A stretch of 13,567 bases of DNA from JBFMDU01 sp034431935 (GTDB lineage Bacteria; Chloroflexota; Dehalococcoidia; GIF9; JBFMDU01): contig DAOUCU010000093.1 of NCBI GenBank assembly GCA_034431935.1, positions 1-13,567 on the forward strand, in the 5' to 3' direction. Position numbers and translations under genes: made by a program. Position 1 is the first letter of the stretch, and every line of letters starts with the position of its first letter. A model generated the notes under the pieces. The model saw nothing but the letters and a program-made list of their open reading frames with translations. It was not told the origin of the DNA and did not search any database. Of the stretch, positions 7,333-13,567 are shown piece after piece.

Positions 7333-8090
7333 CGACTGACGATACGTTGAAGCCACGTTTGGGCCACGTTCAGTGCGGACTCATCAAGACGAAGGCGGTG
7401 ACCAGCACCCGGCAAGACGACCAGTTCCTTGGGATCACGGGCGGCTGCAAAAAGGCGCCGGCCATGGTCAAGCGGCACGGTATCATCCCGGTCACCATGT
7501 AAAATCAGAATCGGACGCGGCGAAATACGCCCAATACAGTTAACCGGTGAAACAATCCCGAAACCTTTCGCCCACGCAGAGATATCCTCAGGGAAATCCC
7601 TGTCACGGATGAGACCAATCTTACGCAGGTACTCCACGAAAGGTTCTGCCCTGGCCGGATCAACCAGCCCGCTGAAGTCGGCCGGGCTGGCCATCAGGAC
7701 CAGAAAGGCAATATCCTCCTCTTCGGCGGCGACACAGGCGGCAACCGCACCGCCGGCGCTCGACCCCATAAGACCCAATCTCGCAGAATCTACCTCACTC
7801 AGTGAGGCCAAGTACTTCACCACCGCCTGCAGATCGCGCTTCCAGCCGAGGATATCAAGATTACCACCACTCCGGCCCGCCCCACGAAAGTTAAAGATAG
7901 CCGTGGCGAAACCGGCCTCGCATAACCGCCGCGCCAGATTAGCATAACGCAAGTCCGTAGGGTCGTATTGCGCCGCAGGGATGCCATGACATAGACATAG
8001 ACCGGGGTAACGACCATTTCCAGCCGGGATGTAGACCTCACCGGCTATCCCGATACCATCGACCGTAAGTGAAAAGTCCCTTTTTTCCAT
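7329..8090 (-). CDS. Alpha/beta hydrolase
   Basis: This 253-residue protein has a complete alpha/beta hydrolase catalytic set. The nucleophile elbow is GSSAG (109-113) with Ser111, the acid is probably Asp202 in HGDRDDTVP, and the base is His231 in GAGHRLR. HG at 35-36 and FNFRGAGRSGG at 67-76 (oxyanion-hole region and its typical downstream strand) also fit. There is no signal peptide or membrane segment, so it is probably cytoplasmic. It resembles the dienelactone-hydrolase/serine aminopeptidase-like group, but the substrate cannot be read from sequence. AAGGAG lies 11 bases before the ATG, overlapping the stop of the M50 gene 15 bases upstream, so it is the last gene of that unit. Its stop codon is embedded in the purF -35 box. 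Confidence 0.88.
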   Translation of the reverse strand: MEKRDFSLTVDGIGIAGEVYIPAGNGRYPGLCLCHGIPAAQYDPTDLRYANLARRLCEAGFATAIFNFRGAGRSGGNLDILGWKRDLQAVVKYLASLSEVDSARLGLMGSSAGGAVAACVAAEEEDIAFLVLMASPADFSGLVDPARAEPFVEYLRKIGLIRDRDFPEDISAWAKGFGIVSPVNCIGRISPRPILILHGDRDDTVPLDHGRRLFAAARDPKELVVLPGAGHRLRLDESALNVAQTWLQRIVSR

Positions 8091-8105
8091 GAGACAGGCT
8101 ACTCC

Positions 8106-8708
8106 TTACAGGACATATCCAAACCAGGTCAACCCCAGCAATCCCCAGGAAAGCACAAGGACCAGCACCCACAGGGGCATGCTCCACGACATTACTGCTC
8201 TCCCGTCGAGAGGACCTATCGGCAGGAGATTGAAGGCAGCCAGCCAGAGGTTAATCTGGAAACCATATGTACCTATTAGACCAGCAATCCCACCAAGTCC
8301 TGACAGGAAGTAGAACACTACCGCCAGCGCTAAGTTTGAGACCGGCCCTGACAGGCTGATGATACCCTGCTCCCGCGGCCTGGTGTAAGCAAAGATATGC
8401 ACCGCCCCCGGGGCAGCAAACAGGAACCGGCCCATCGTAAGGACTGCCGAGGCAAGCGCGATAATCAGGCCCATCCTCCAGAGCCGAAACTCGGCACGAA
8501 ATCCGTACTTCTGAGCAACCAGCTTGTGGGCAAGCTCATGAAAGATGAAACCGGAACCGACGCCAATAAGGCTTACCATGAAGAACAGTGGAAACCGGGC
8601 CGGTGCCGTAAAAAAATAGCCAATTGAGAAGCATAGTCCGAGCACAAGCCACGCGATAGCGAGTTCCTTAACCTCAGTTCTGGAAAACACGTGATTTTTC
8701 CCTTTCAA
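8106..8708 (-). CDS. M50 (site-2 protease-like) membrane zinc metalloprotease
   Basis: This 200-residue integral membrane protein has the zinc-binding HExxH motif as HELAH (57-61) inside a hydrophobic helix. The second M50 motif is NLLPIGPLDG (160-169), whose Asp168 should be the third zinc ligand. About five or six hydrophobic segments are visible, and there is no PDZ or CBS domain, so it is a minimal S2P-type intramembrane protease of unknown substrate. The listed start is a TTG that overlaps the tlyA stop as TTGA (4 bases), without a clear ribosome binding site. A GTG at codon 7 (8688-8690), preceded by AAAGGG nine bases upstream, is an equally plausible start and would shorten the protein by six residues. 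Confidence 0.85.
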   Translation of the reverse strand: MKGKNHVFSRTEVKELAIAWLVLGLCFSIGYFFTAPARFPLFFMVSLIGVGSGFIFHELAHKLVAQKYGFRAEFRLWRMGLIIALASAVLTMGRFLFAAPGAVHIFAYTRPREQGIISLSGPVSNLALAVVFYFLSGLGGIAGLIGTYGFQINLWLAAFNLLPIGPLDGRAVMSWSMPLWVLVLVLSWGLLGLTWFGYVL

Positions 8709-9451
8709 GCCACGGTAAACGTGAGCAGGAATTCCCGGTTCCCCGAGTCCCCGAGTATCGGCGAGGCGGTCAGACCGCCGAGGACAAACCGGTTATCGGC
8801 CAGCCATGCCACAAAGCGGCCGAGTATCCGGGCATGAACCTGCGGGTCCCTGATGACGCCGCCTTTGCCGACCTCTTCTCTCCCGCCTTCGAACTGCGGC
8901 TTCAGCAGGACGACCATCAGACCCGGCTTCCTCAAGTGCTCGGCAACGCCGGGCACGACCTTGGTCAGTGATATGAACGAAACGTCAATGACCGCTATGT
9001 CCGCCTTCTCCGGCAATTCGAATTTTTTGCGGGCATTGACGCGCTCCATTACCACCACCCGCGGGTCCTGCCGCAGGCGATAGTCGAGCTGACCGTAGCC
9101 AACGTCAACCGCGTATACACGGCTGGCACCGTGCTGGAGCAGACAGTCGGTGAAACCACCGGTAGAAGCGCCGATATCAAGCGCCACCAGCCCGGTGGGA
9201 TTAACGCCGAACTCATCCAGGGCATAAGCCAGCTTCAGACCGCCGCGGCTCACGTACGGCATCCGGCTGACCAGTTCAATCGCGGAATCTTCAGGTACCA
9301 GCTTCGCCGGTCTTGTAGCTCTTCCCCCGTTAACAAGCACCGAGCCGGCCATTACCATCGCCTGGGCCCGACTCCGGGTCTCAACAAGTCCCCGGGCCAC
9401 CAAGAGGCTGTCCAGACGCTGTTTCGGCGCCTTTTTAGAAGAGCCCGTCAC
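8705..9451 (-). CDS. tlyA: TlyA family rRNA 2'-O-methyltransferase (S4 + FtsJ domains)
   Basis: TlyA-type enzymes methylate ribose 2'-OH groups in 16S and 23S rRNA using S-adenosylmethionine; some members are also annotated as hemolysins. The 248-residue protein has an N-terminal S4 RNA-binding domain (about 11-68, RLDSLLVARGLVETRSRAQ) and YVSRGGLKL leading into an FtsJ-like domain. The SAM-binding LDIGASTGGFTD is at 91-102. A K-D-K-E catalytic tetrad is present as K73, D156, K184 and E240. The start is GTG, 17 bases inside the end of the prenyltransferase gene, with GGAG upstream at rather long spacing. The stop overlaps the M50 start. Codon overlaps on both sides imply one transcript. Confidence 0.92.
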   Translation of the reverse strand: MTGSSKKAPKQRLDSLLVARGLVETRSRAQAMVMAGSVLVNGGRATRPAKLVPEDSAIELVSRMPYVSRGGLKLAYALDEFGVNPTGLVALDIGASTGGFTDCLLQHGASRVYAVDVGYGQLDYRLRQDPRVVVMERVNARKKFELPEKADIAVIDVSFISLTKVVPGVAEHLRKPGLMVVLLKPQFEGGREEVGKGGVIRDPQVHARILGRFVAWLADNRFVLGGLTASPILGDSGNREFLLTFTVA

Positions 9452-10349
9452 CTATATAGCCGACTCCGAGCAAGAGCTGGGTAAGCAGGATCACAAGAAC
9501 GTTGGCCCCGAGCGCCGGGACCAGCCGCGACGGGTCCTCATACTGTCCGGCGCCACGTATCGCCTTCAAAGCAAACGGGATGGTCAGGAACCCAAGCAGC
9601 GCCGCCGGCGGAAGTCCTGGTAATCCGACCAGCCTCGCCACTACACCGCCGGCTATCCACAGATACATAAGGATGGTAAGACCGGCGTAGAGCCGCGACG
9701 CCTTCCGTTTACCCATGATCATGGGGAGCGTCCGCTTGCCGCCAGTTGTATCAGCCTCAACATCGGGGAACTCGTTCAGAAACAGCAGATTGCACACCAG
9801 AATCCCCGACGGTATCGAGGCCACCACCGCTGGCCATGTGTATGCCCCGGTCTGGACATAATAAGCGCCCAGGACCGGCAGTGTCCCGAGACCGAGGCCG
9901 GCCGCTATCTCTGCCATACCGTAGCCAACCTTTGTCAGCTTCTGAGTATAAATAAGAACGCAAATAGCGCCAACCACCAACAGCGGAAGCAGGCCCCAGC
10001 CGGAGACAAACAGGAAATAAGCCCCTATCGGTACTGCCGCTACAAAGGCAGCCATCCCATAAATTAGAGCCTCCCTTGGCGACATCAGGCCCGCCGGAAG
10101 CATGCCGCTGCCGCCGCTAAACGGCGTACGTACCGTATGCAGGTCGACTCCGCTCTTGTAGTCAAAGTAATCGTTCAGCACATTGACGCTGATGTGTAGT
10201 GATACCAGCCCGATCATCGCCAGCAGTCCCCGCCAGAGGTTGAAATGGCCATCGGTCCAGGCCATCGCCGTGCCCAGAAACACTAGCACCACCGATAGCA
10301 GCAGAAACTGTGGCCGGGTCTCGAAGAAGTACAGCTTGAGCTTATTCAT
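9435..10349 (-). CDS. UbiA/MenA-type membrane prenyltransferase
   Basis: This 304-residue polytopic membrane protein belongs to the UbiA prenyltransferase superfamily, which attaches polyprenyl chains to aromatic acceptors in the membrane. The first Mg-prenyl-diphosphate motif is NDYFDYKSGVD (59-69) and the second is NEFPDVEAD (192-200). NDYFDYKSGVD is close to 1,4-dihydroxy-2-naphthoate prenyltransferase, so menaquinone synthesis is the likeliest role, but no other men genes are visible. The frame opens at an ATG 63 bases upstream (10412). I prefer the ATG of MNKLKLYFFETRPQFL because GGGAGAG precedes it, the extra residues are not family-like, and a promoter candidate would start transcription after the upstream ATG. 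First gene of the tlyA unit, with a 17-base overlap to tlyA. Confidence 0.87.
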   Translation of the reverse strand: MNKLKLYFFETRPQFLLLSVVLVFLGTAMAWTDGHFNLWRGLLAMIGLVSLHISVNVLNDYFDYKSGVDLHTVRTPFSGGSGMLPAGLMSPREALIYGMAAFVAAVPIGAYFLFVSGWGLLPLLVVGAICVLIYTQKLTKVGYGMAEIAAGLGLGTLPVLGAYYVQTGAYTWPAVVASIPSGILVCNLLFLNEFPDVEADTTGGKRTLPMIMGKRKASRLYAGLTILMYLWIAGGVVARLVGLPGLPPAALLGFLTIPFALKAIRGAGQYEDPSRLVPALGANVLVILLTQLLLGVGYIGDGLF

Positions 10350-10412
10350 CTCGAAACTCTCCCTATATCCAGAATCAGCATTCACCGCCGGCGATTGCCT
10401 GACTGAAGGCAT

Positions 10413-10441
10413 AGATTAGCACGTAACCAGCCCGATGACAA
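10413..10441 (-). promoter_or_regulatory. Promoter candidate for prenyltransferase-tlyA-M50-hydrolase unit
   Basis: On the - strand, TTGTCA (10436-10441) and TAATCT (10413-10418) are separated by 17 bases. The -10 box is preceded by TGC, which gives an extended -10 form. The -10 itself matches consensus at only three positions. Transcription would start near 10406, giving a leader of nearly 60 bases before the chosen ATG. The promoter lies in the 120-base gap after rluD, in which I see no convincing terminator, so read-through from the upstream unit is also possible. Confidence 0.4.
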
Positions 10442-10469
10442 CCAACACCCTTCCGTGTCAGTTCACCGG

Positions 10470-11399
10470 TTACACATTGCCGGTAATAGCCTTCAGAGCC
10501 CTTTCGAGTTCATCCGGCAAACCGACCGTGAATTCGCGGTATTCCCCGCTTGACGGGAGCCGAAAGCCAAGCCGGAACGCGTGCAAAAACTGCCTGCTAA
10601 GGTACGGCGACCCAGCCCCGTAGACGCTATCGCCGACAACCGGAAATCCGATGGCGGCCATATGGACCCGTATTTGATGAGTCCGGCCGGTCTCAAGCAC
10701 AACCTCAAGCAGGGTGAAATCGCCCAGATACTGCCTGACCCGGTAGCGCGTGCGTGCCTCCCGGCCGCTTCTTACCACGGCAATACGCTGTCGCTGCGAC
10801 GGATGCCTGCCCAACGGCGCCTCGATTATCCCCTCCTGCGGAGACAGCCGTCCCTTAACCAAAACAAGGTACTCTTTTTGCACCGCTCGGGCCCTGAACT
10901 GCCCGACCAGGTTCTCCCGGGCATGATTATTCTTGGCCACCACCATCAGCCCCGACGTATCCTTATCAAGACGGTGGACGATTCCCGGACGGAGCGAATC
11001 CGCAGTCGAAGTAAGCTCCGGACAGTGATGAAGTACTGCATTCAAGAGTGTCCGGTCGGGATGACCAGCCGCAGGATACACCACCATCCCGGCCGGCTTG
11101 TTCACCACCAGCACCTCACTATCCTCATAGACTATGTCAAGAGGCAGGTCCTGCGGAATCAGCGAGCTCTGCGGCGGGGGCGGGAGTGTCACTTCAACGG
11201 CATCGCCTCGTTTCGGCCGCAAGCCTGGCTTCACCAACATACCGTTGAGACGCACGCGTCCCTGCTCGAAGAGTTTCTCGACGAAGGAACGCGAAAGGCC
11301 GGCGCAACGGCTGACGATATAACTGTCCAGACGGCCGGGCGAACCCGACACCTCCAGCCTGAGTATCCTGGGCTCAACGTTTTTCGCCGCTCTGTTCAA
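10470..11399 (-). CDS. rluD: RluA/RluD family 23S rRNA pseudouridine synthase
   Basis: This enzyme isomerises uridines in rRNA to pseudouridine. The 309-residue protein has an N-terminal S4 domain (about 22-69: RLDSYIVSRCAGLSRSFVEKLFEQGRVRLNG begins it) and then the RluA catalytic domain. The catalytic motif is HRLDKDTSG (142-150) with Asp145. NKPAGMVVYP (100-109) and ETGRTHQIRVHMA are also typical. The overall layout fits RluD-like members, which modify large-subunit helix 69, but the exact target cannot be told apart from other RluA-family enzymes. The start is TTG, with GAGG four bases upstream, inside the end of lspA (26-base overlap). An alternative GTG start at codon 17 would leave little sequence before the S4 domain. 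Confidence 0.92.
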   Translation of the reverse strand: MNRAAKNVEPRILRLEVSGSPGRLDSYIVSRCAGLSRSFVEKLFEQGRVRLNGMLVKPGLRPKRGDAVEVTLPPPPQSSLIPQDLPLDIVYEDSEVLVVNKPAGMVVYPAAGHPDRTLLNAVLHHCPELTSTADSLRPGIVHRLDKDTSGLMVVAKNNHARENLVGQFRARAVQKEYLVLVKGRLSPQEGIIEAPLGRHPSQRQRIAVVRSGREARTRYRVRQYLGDFTLLEVVLETGRTHQIRVHMAAIGFPVVGDSVYGAGSPYLSRQFLHAFRLGFRLPSSGEYREFTVGLPDELERALKAITGNV

Positions 11400-11856
11400 C
11401 TTTCCTCAAAACAAAGACAAGGAAATAAATAAGTATCAGACTGCCTGTGGTAATGGCGGAATCAGCGACATTGAAGAATGGCCAGTGGAAATCACCCCAG
11501 AGGTGGACATCAATAAAGTCCGTAACGTAGCCCAGAAGAAAGCGGTCAATAAGGTTGCTTATAGCTCCGGCGAGAACGAGACTTATGGCAACCAGAGCCA
11601 GGCGACTCGGCGGTGACAGAAAACGGTAGAAAAGCAGAATGGCAATTACTCCGGCGGCACCGACTACCGAGAGCAGGACTCTCTGGTCAACAAATAGGCC
11701 GAATGCCGATCCGGTATTCTGAACATAAGTCCATTGAAGACGCCAGATTACCGGTACCGATTCTCCAGGCGTCATGCTGGTACGGACCACAAACTTGGTA
11801 AGCTGGTCTAAAACAATAATGGGGACTGCCGTTATCAAAAGCAGCCAGCGGCGCAT
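11374..11856 (-). CDS. lspA: Lipoprotein signal peptidase (signal peptidase II)
   Basis: LspA is an inner-membrane aspartic protease that removes signal peptides from diacylglyceryl-modified prolipoproteins. The 160-residue protein has about four membrane segments. Family motifs are VLDQLTK (15-21), VQNTGSAFG (45-53), SNLIDRFLLGYVTDFID (100-116) and FNVADSAI (128-135). The catalytic aspartates are D113 and D132, with the 19-residue spacing seen in other members. The frame extends nine residues further to an ATG at 11883, but I choose the internal ATG. It starts MRRWLLL directly at the first membrane segment, has AAGG seven bases upstream, and sits 4 bases after the dksA-like stop. The end overlaps rluD by 26 bases. 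Confidence 0.95.
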   Translation of the reverse strand: MRRWLLLITAVPIIVLDQLTKFVVRTSMTPGESVPVIWRLQWTYVQNTGSAFGLFVDQRVLLSVVGAAGVIAILLFYRFLSPPSRLALVAISLVLAGAISNLIDRFLLGYVTDFIDVHLWGDFHWPFFNVADSAITTGSLILIYFLVFVLRKVEQSGEKR

Positions 11857-11860
11857 GAAA

Positions 11861-12232
11861 CTACCTTGCTCGTGTCCTGGCATCCCCAGCCCGTTTCATC
11901 TTGCAGGAAAGGCAAAGAGACGCCTGTGGTAATGCTTCGAGGCGCGCCGCTTCAATCGCTCGCCCGCACGAGTCGCAACGCCCGTAAGTCCCGGCTTCGA
12001 GTTTCTCCAGCGCATGCTCAACCTCAGCCAGCAGCGCCGCAAGTCTCTGCTTCAACGCCAGTGTTCTTTCCATCTCGAACGTCGCGCTCGCCTCTTCCTC
12101 TTGCTTCCCAAAGGGACTCCCTTCACGCCGCCCCACGTCCGAAGAAGCGCGCAACTTCAGTTCCGCCAGCTCTGAGAGCAGGCGGCTCTTCTCCTTTTCA
12201 AGAAGCTCGCGCTGTTTATCGTACTGTGCCAT
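11861..12232 (-). CDS. DksA/TraR-type C4 zinc finger protein
   Basis: This 123-residue protein has a long N-terminal helical stretch rich in Glu, Lys and Leu, able to form a coiled coil. A C4 zinc finger with C86, C89, C107 and C110 (CDSCG ... CLSCK) follows. The zinc-finger context GTYGRCDSCGRAIEAARLEALP is classic for the DksA/TraR family, whose best known members bind the RNA polymerase secondary channel. I do not see the DxxDxA coiled-coil tip motif of E. coli DksA, so an RNA polymerase role is uncertain. A short basic tail (RAGDARTRAR) ends the protein. First gene of the dksA-lspA-rluD unit, 4 bases before lspA. The ATG has no evident ribosome binding site although the leader is about 40 bases long. 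Confidence 0.88.
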   Translation of the reverse strand: MAQYDKQRELLEKEKSRLLSELAELKLRASSDVGRREGSPFGKQEEEASATFEMERTLALKQRLAALLAEVEHALEKLEAGTYGRCDSCGRAIEAARLEALPQASLCLSCKMKRAGDARTRAR

Positions 12233-12280
12233 GGCGAAGCTACCGCCGGCCGGAATACCAGACAGACTTTGTCGCTCATG

Positions 12281-12289
12281 ATTATATCA
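12281..12289 (-). promoter_or_regulatory. Extended -10 promoter for dksA-like/lspA/rluD unit
   Basis: On the - strand the sequence TGATATAAT is a perfect extended -10 element (TGn plus TATAAT). No good -35 hexamer lies at 16-18 bases, which is common for extended -10 promoters. Transcription should begin near 12274, leaving roughly 40 bases before the ATG at 12232. It diverges from the dnaN promoter about 60 bases away. Confidence 0.6.
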
Positions 12290-12344
12290 GCAAGGCACAA
12301 GACAAGTCGCACCACTGTCGAATTCAGAAAGGTCTCCCCACTCA

Positions 12345-12373
12345 TTGACTTGACCCACCTCGGACGCTATACT
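12345..12373 (+). promoter_or_regulatory. dnaN promoter
   Basis: TTGACT (12345-12350) and TATACT (12368-12373) are separated by exactly 17 bases, each matching the sigma70 consensus at five of six positions. Transcription should start near 12380, giving a leader of about 28 bases with GGGGAGG (12395-12401) as a strong ribosome binding site six bases before the dnaN ATG. I see no DnaA box (TTATCCACA-like) in this intergenic region. Confidence 0.7.
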
Positions 12374-12407
12374 TCACAGCACATTCCTAAATTCGGGGAG
12401 GTGCTTA

Positions 12408-13535
12408 ATGAAGCTGTCCTGCCTCCAGGAGAACCTTAACAAAGGCCTGAGCATCGTCAGTCGGGCCGTCGCCACCCGAACCAGCCTGCCGGTTACCCAG
12501 AACATCCTGCTGGCCACTGACGAATCAAGGCTCAAGCTGACAGCCACCAACCTGGAGATGGCGATAACCTGCTGGATCGGCGCTAAGATTGACAGAGAAG
12601 GCGCCATCACTGTTCCCGCCCGTCTCCTCACCGAATTCATCGCCTCCCTGCCCAACGAGAACATCAACCTTTCCCTGTCGGAACGGACTCTACAGCTTAA
12701 GTGCGCCCGTTTCGAAGCCCGCCTCTCCGGCATCACCGCCGAGGACTTCCCACCGATTCCCAAAATAGGCGATGGCATTAATACCAAAATCAGCGTTGAG
12801 GCAATTCGCGAGGCCATCCGACATTCCGCTTTTGCCGCGGCCACTGAGGAATCGAGGCCGGTGCTTACCGGCGTTCACTGCGATTTTGACGGCGATAAGC
12901 TCAAGATGGCGGCTGCCGACGGATTCCGTCTGGCAGTCTATACGGCGTCACTTCTTTCGCCGATTACCGCCAGGACAGCCGTCATCATACCGGCACGCAC
13001 CCTCAACGAACTGAGCCGTTTTCTAACCGATGATGAAGAGTCCGTGGCCATCAGCATTAACCAGCAAAAAAGCCAGGTGCTCTTTCGGCTTAAGAACGTG
13101 GAGTTGGTCTCACAGCTTCTCCAGGGCACCTTCCCCAACTATTCCCAGCTCATCCCTCAGGGATACTCGACCCGGGCGGTCGCTGATGTCGCCGAGTTCC
13201 TGCGGGCCACCAGGATGTCGGCCATCTTTGCCCGCGACTCCAGCGGCATTGTCAGGCTTGTCATCAGCCCTGGAGCTGAGACCAAGCCCGGCAAAATGAC
13301 CGTATCCGCTCGTGCCGAGGAAATTGGCGATAACACGGCCGAAGTCGATGTCCTTGTCGACGGCGATCCGGCCAAGATTGCCTTTAATTTCAAGTATATG
13401 ACTGATGTGCTGAGTGTCCTGAGTCAGAGCCAGGTAGCCCTGGAAATCACCACCTCATCCAGCCCCGGAGTCATCCGCCCCGTCGGTACTGACAACTACG
13501 TACACGTCGTTATGCCGATGTTTGTCCAGTGGTAG
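12408..13535 (+). CDS. dnaN: DNA polymerase III beta subunit (sliding clamp)
   Basis: DnaN forms the dimeric ring that tethers DNA polymerase III and many repair proteins to DNA. The 375-residue product has the usual length and three repeated clamp domains of roughly equal size. Recognisable pieces are MKLSCLQENLNKGLSIVSRAV at the start, the domain-two block ESRPVLTGVHCDFDGDKLKMAAADGFRLAV, LLQGTFPNYSQLIP, and the C-terminal VMPM (368-371). The ATG is fixed by a strong ribosome binding site. It is transcribed away from the dksA-like unit. The usual dnaA-dnaN order is not present on its 5' side, so this locus does not look like the chromosomal origin. Only 32 bases follow the stop, and I see nothing in them. 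Confidence 0.97.
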   Translation: MKLSCLQENLNKGLSIVSRAVATRTSLPVTQNILLATDESRLKLTATNLEMAITCWIGAKIDREGAITVPARLLTEFIASLPNENINLSLSERTLQLKCARFEARLSGITAEDFPPIPKIGDGINTKISVEAIREAIRHSAFAAATEESRPVLTGVHCDFDGDKLKMAAADGFRLAVYTASLLSPITARTAVIIPARTLNELSRFLTDDEESVAISINQQKSQVLFRLKNVELVSQLLQGTFPNYSQLIPQGYSTRAVADVAEFLRATRMSAIFARDSSGIVRLVISPGAETKPGKMTVSARAEEIGDNTAEVDVLVDGDPAKIAFNFKYMTDVLSVLSQSQVALEITTSSSPGVIRPVGTDNYVHVVMPMFVQW

Positions 13536-13567
13536 GTCCACTCACCAGGCCGGGTTCCTACTAAAAC

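Noticed and set aside
7292..7340. Purine riboswitch upstream of purF
   Set aside because: Only 12 bases lie between the -10 box and the start codon, and the hydrolase coding region begins just upstream, so no aptamer can fit in the leader.
8740..8755. Tandem 8-base repeat TCCCCGAG x2
   Set aside because: It falls in the conserved GDSGNREF coding region of tlyA and is explained by codon choice.
10419..10469. TGACA...TGTCA inverted repeat after rluD as a possible terminator
   Set aside because: Only five paired bases and no following T-tract on either strand.
10581..11432. 283-codon + strand open frame
   Set aside because: Antisense shadow of rluD, which has clear catalytic and S4 motifs. 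The shadow has no recognisable domain.
12374..12844. 156-codon - strand open frame antisense to dnaN
   Set aside because: dnaN in the opposite strand is unambiguous, and the shadow lies over its promoter and first third.

Overview
This 13.6 kb window is dense bacterial chromosome with housekeeping genes nearly end to end. It shows no tRNA or rRNA genes, insertion sequences, phage genes or CRISPR array. I see 13 protein-coding genes: two on the + strand at the edges (a 5'-truncated tilS and a complete dnaN) and eleven on the - strand. GC-rich codon use, TTG/GTG starts, a 4Fe-4S type PurF and a DUF763/SPL-like radical SAM pair are compatible with an anaerobic or thermophile-related lineage. My best guess is Chloroflexota (Dehalococcoidia-like); this rests on general impression, not on a database match.

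Left part (1-3260). The C-terminal two thirds of tilS run rightwards and end inside the 3' end of an opposing gene, giving a 98-bp tail-to-tail overlap. That gene encodes an SPL-family radical SAM protein with a cysteine-rich tail. Twelve bases upstream of it lies a DUF763 protein with a helix-hairpin-helix motif. The pair looks like a two-gene unit and is the least characterised part of the window. An intrinsic terminator candidate separates it from the genes to its right.

Centre (3313-7340). purF-purM-purH form a tight - strand purine operon, covering the first, fifth and last two steps of de novo IMP synthesis. It is preceded by a strong sigma70-type promoter lying only 12 bases from the purF start codon, which predicts a nearly leaderless purF message. 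The -35 box contains the stop codon of the upstream hydrolase gene.

Right centre (7329-10441). A second - strand unit holds a UbiA/MenA-type prenyltransferase, tlyA, an M50 membrane metalloprotease and an alpha/beta hydrolase, joined by overlaps of 17 and 4 bases and a 15-base gap. A promoter candidate precedes the prenyltransferase.

Right end (10470-13567). dksA/traR-like, lspA and rluD form a third - strand unit behind an extended -10 promoter. dnaN diverges from it behind a good -35/-10 promoter and a strong ribosome binding site. dnaN is not next to dnaA or recF on its visible (5') side.

Most of the window is ordinary core metabolism and information processing. The items that merit follow-up are the DUF763/radical SAM cassette, its antisense overlap with tilS, and the leaderless architecture of purF.
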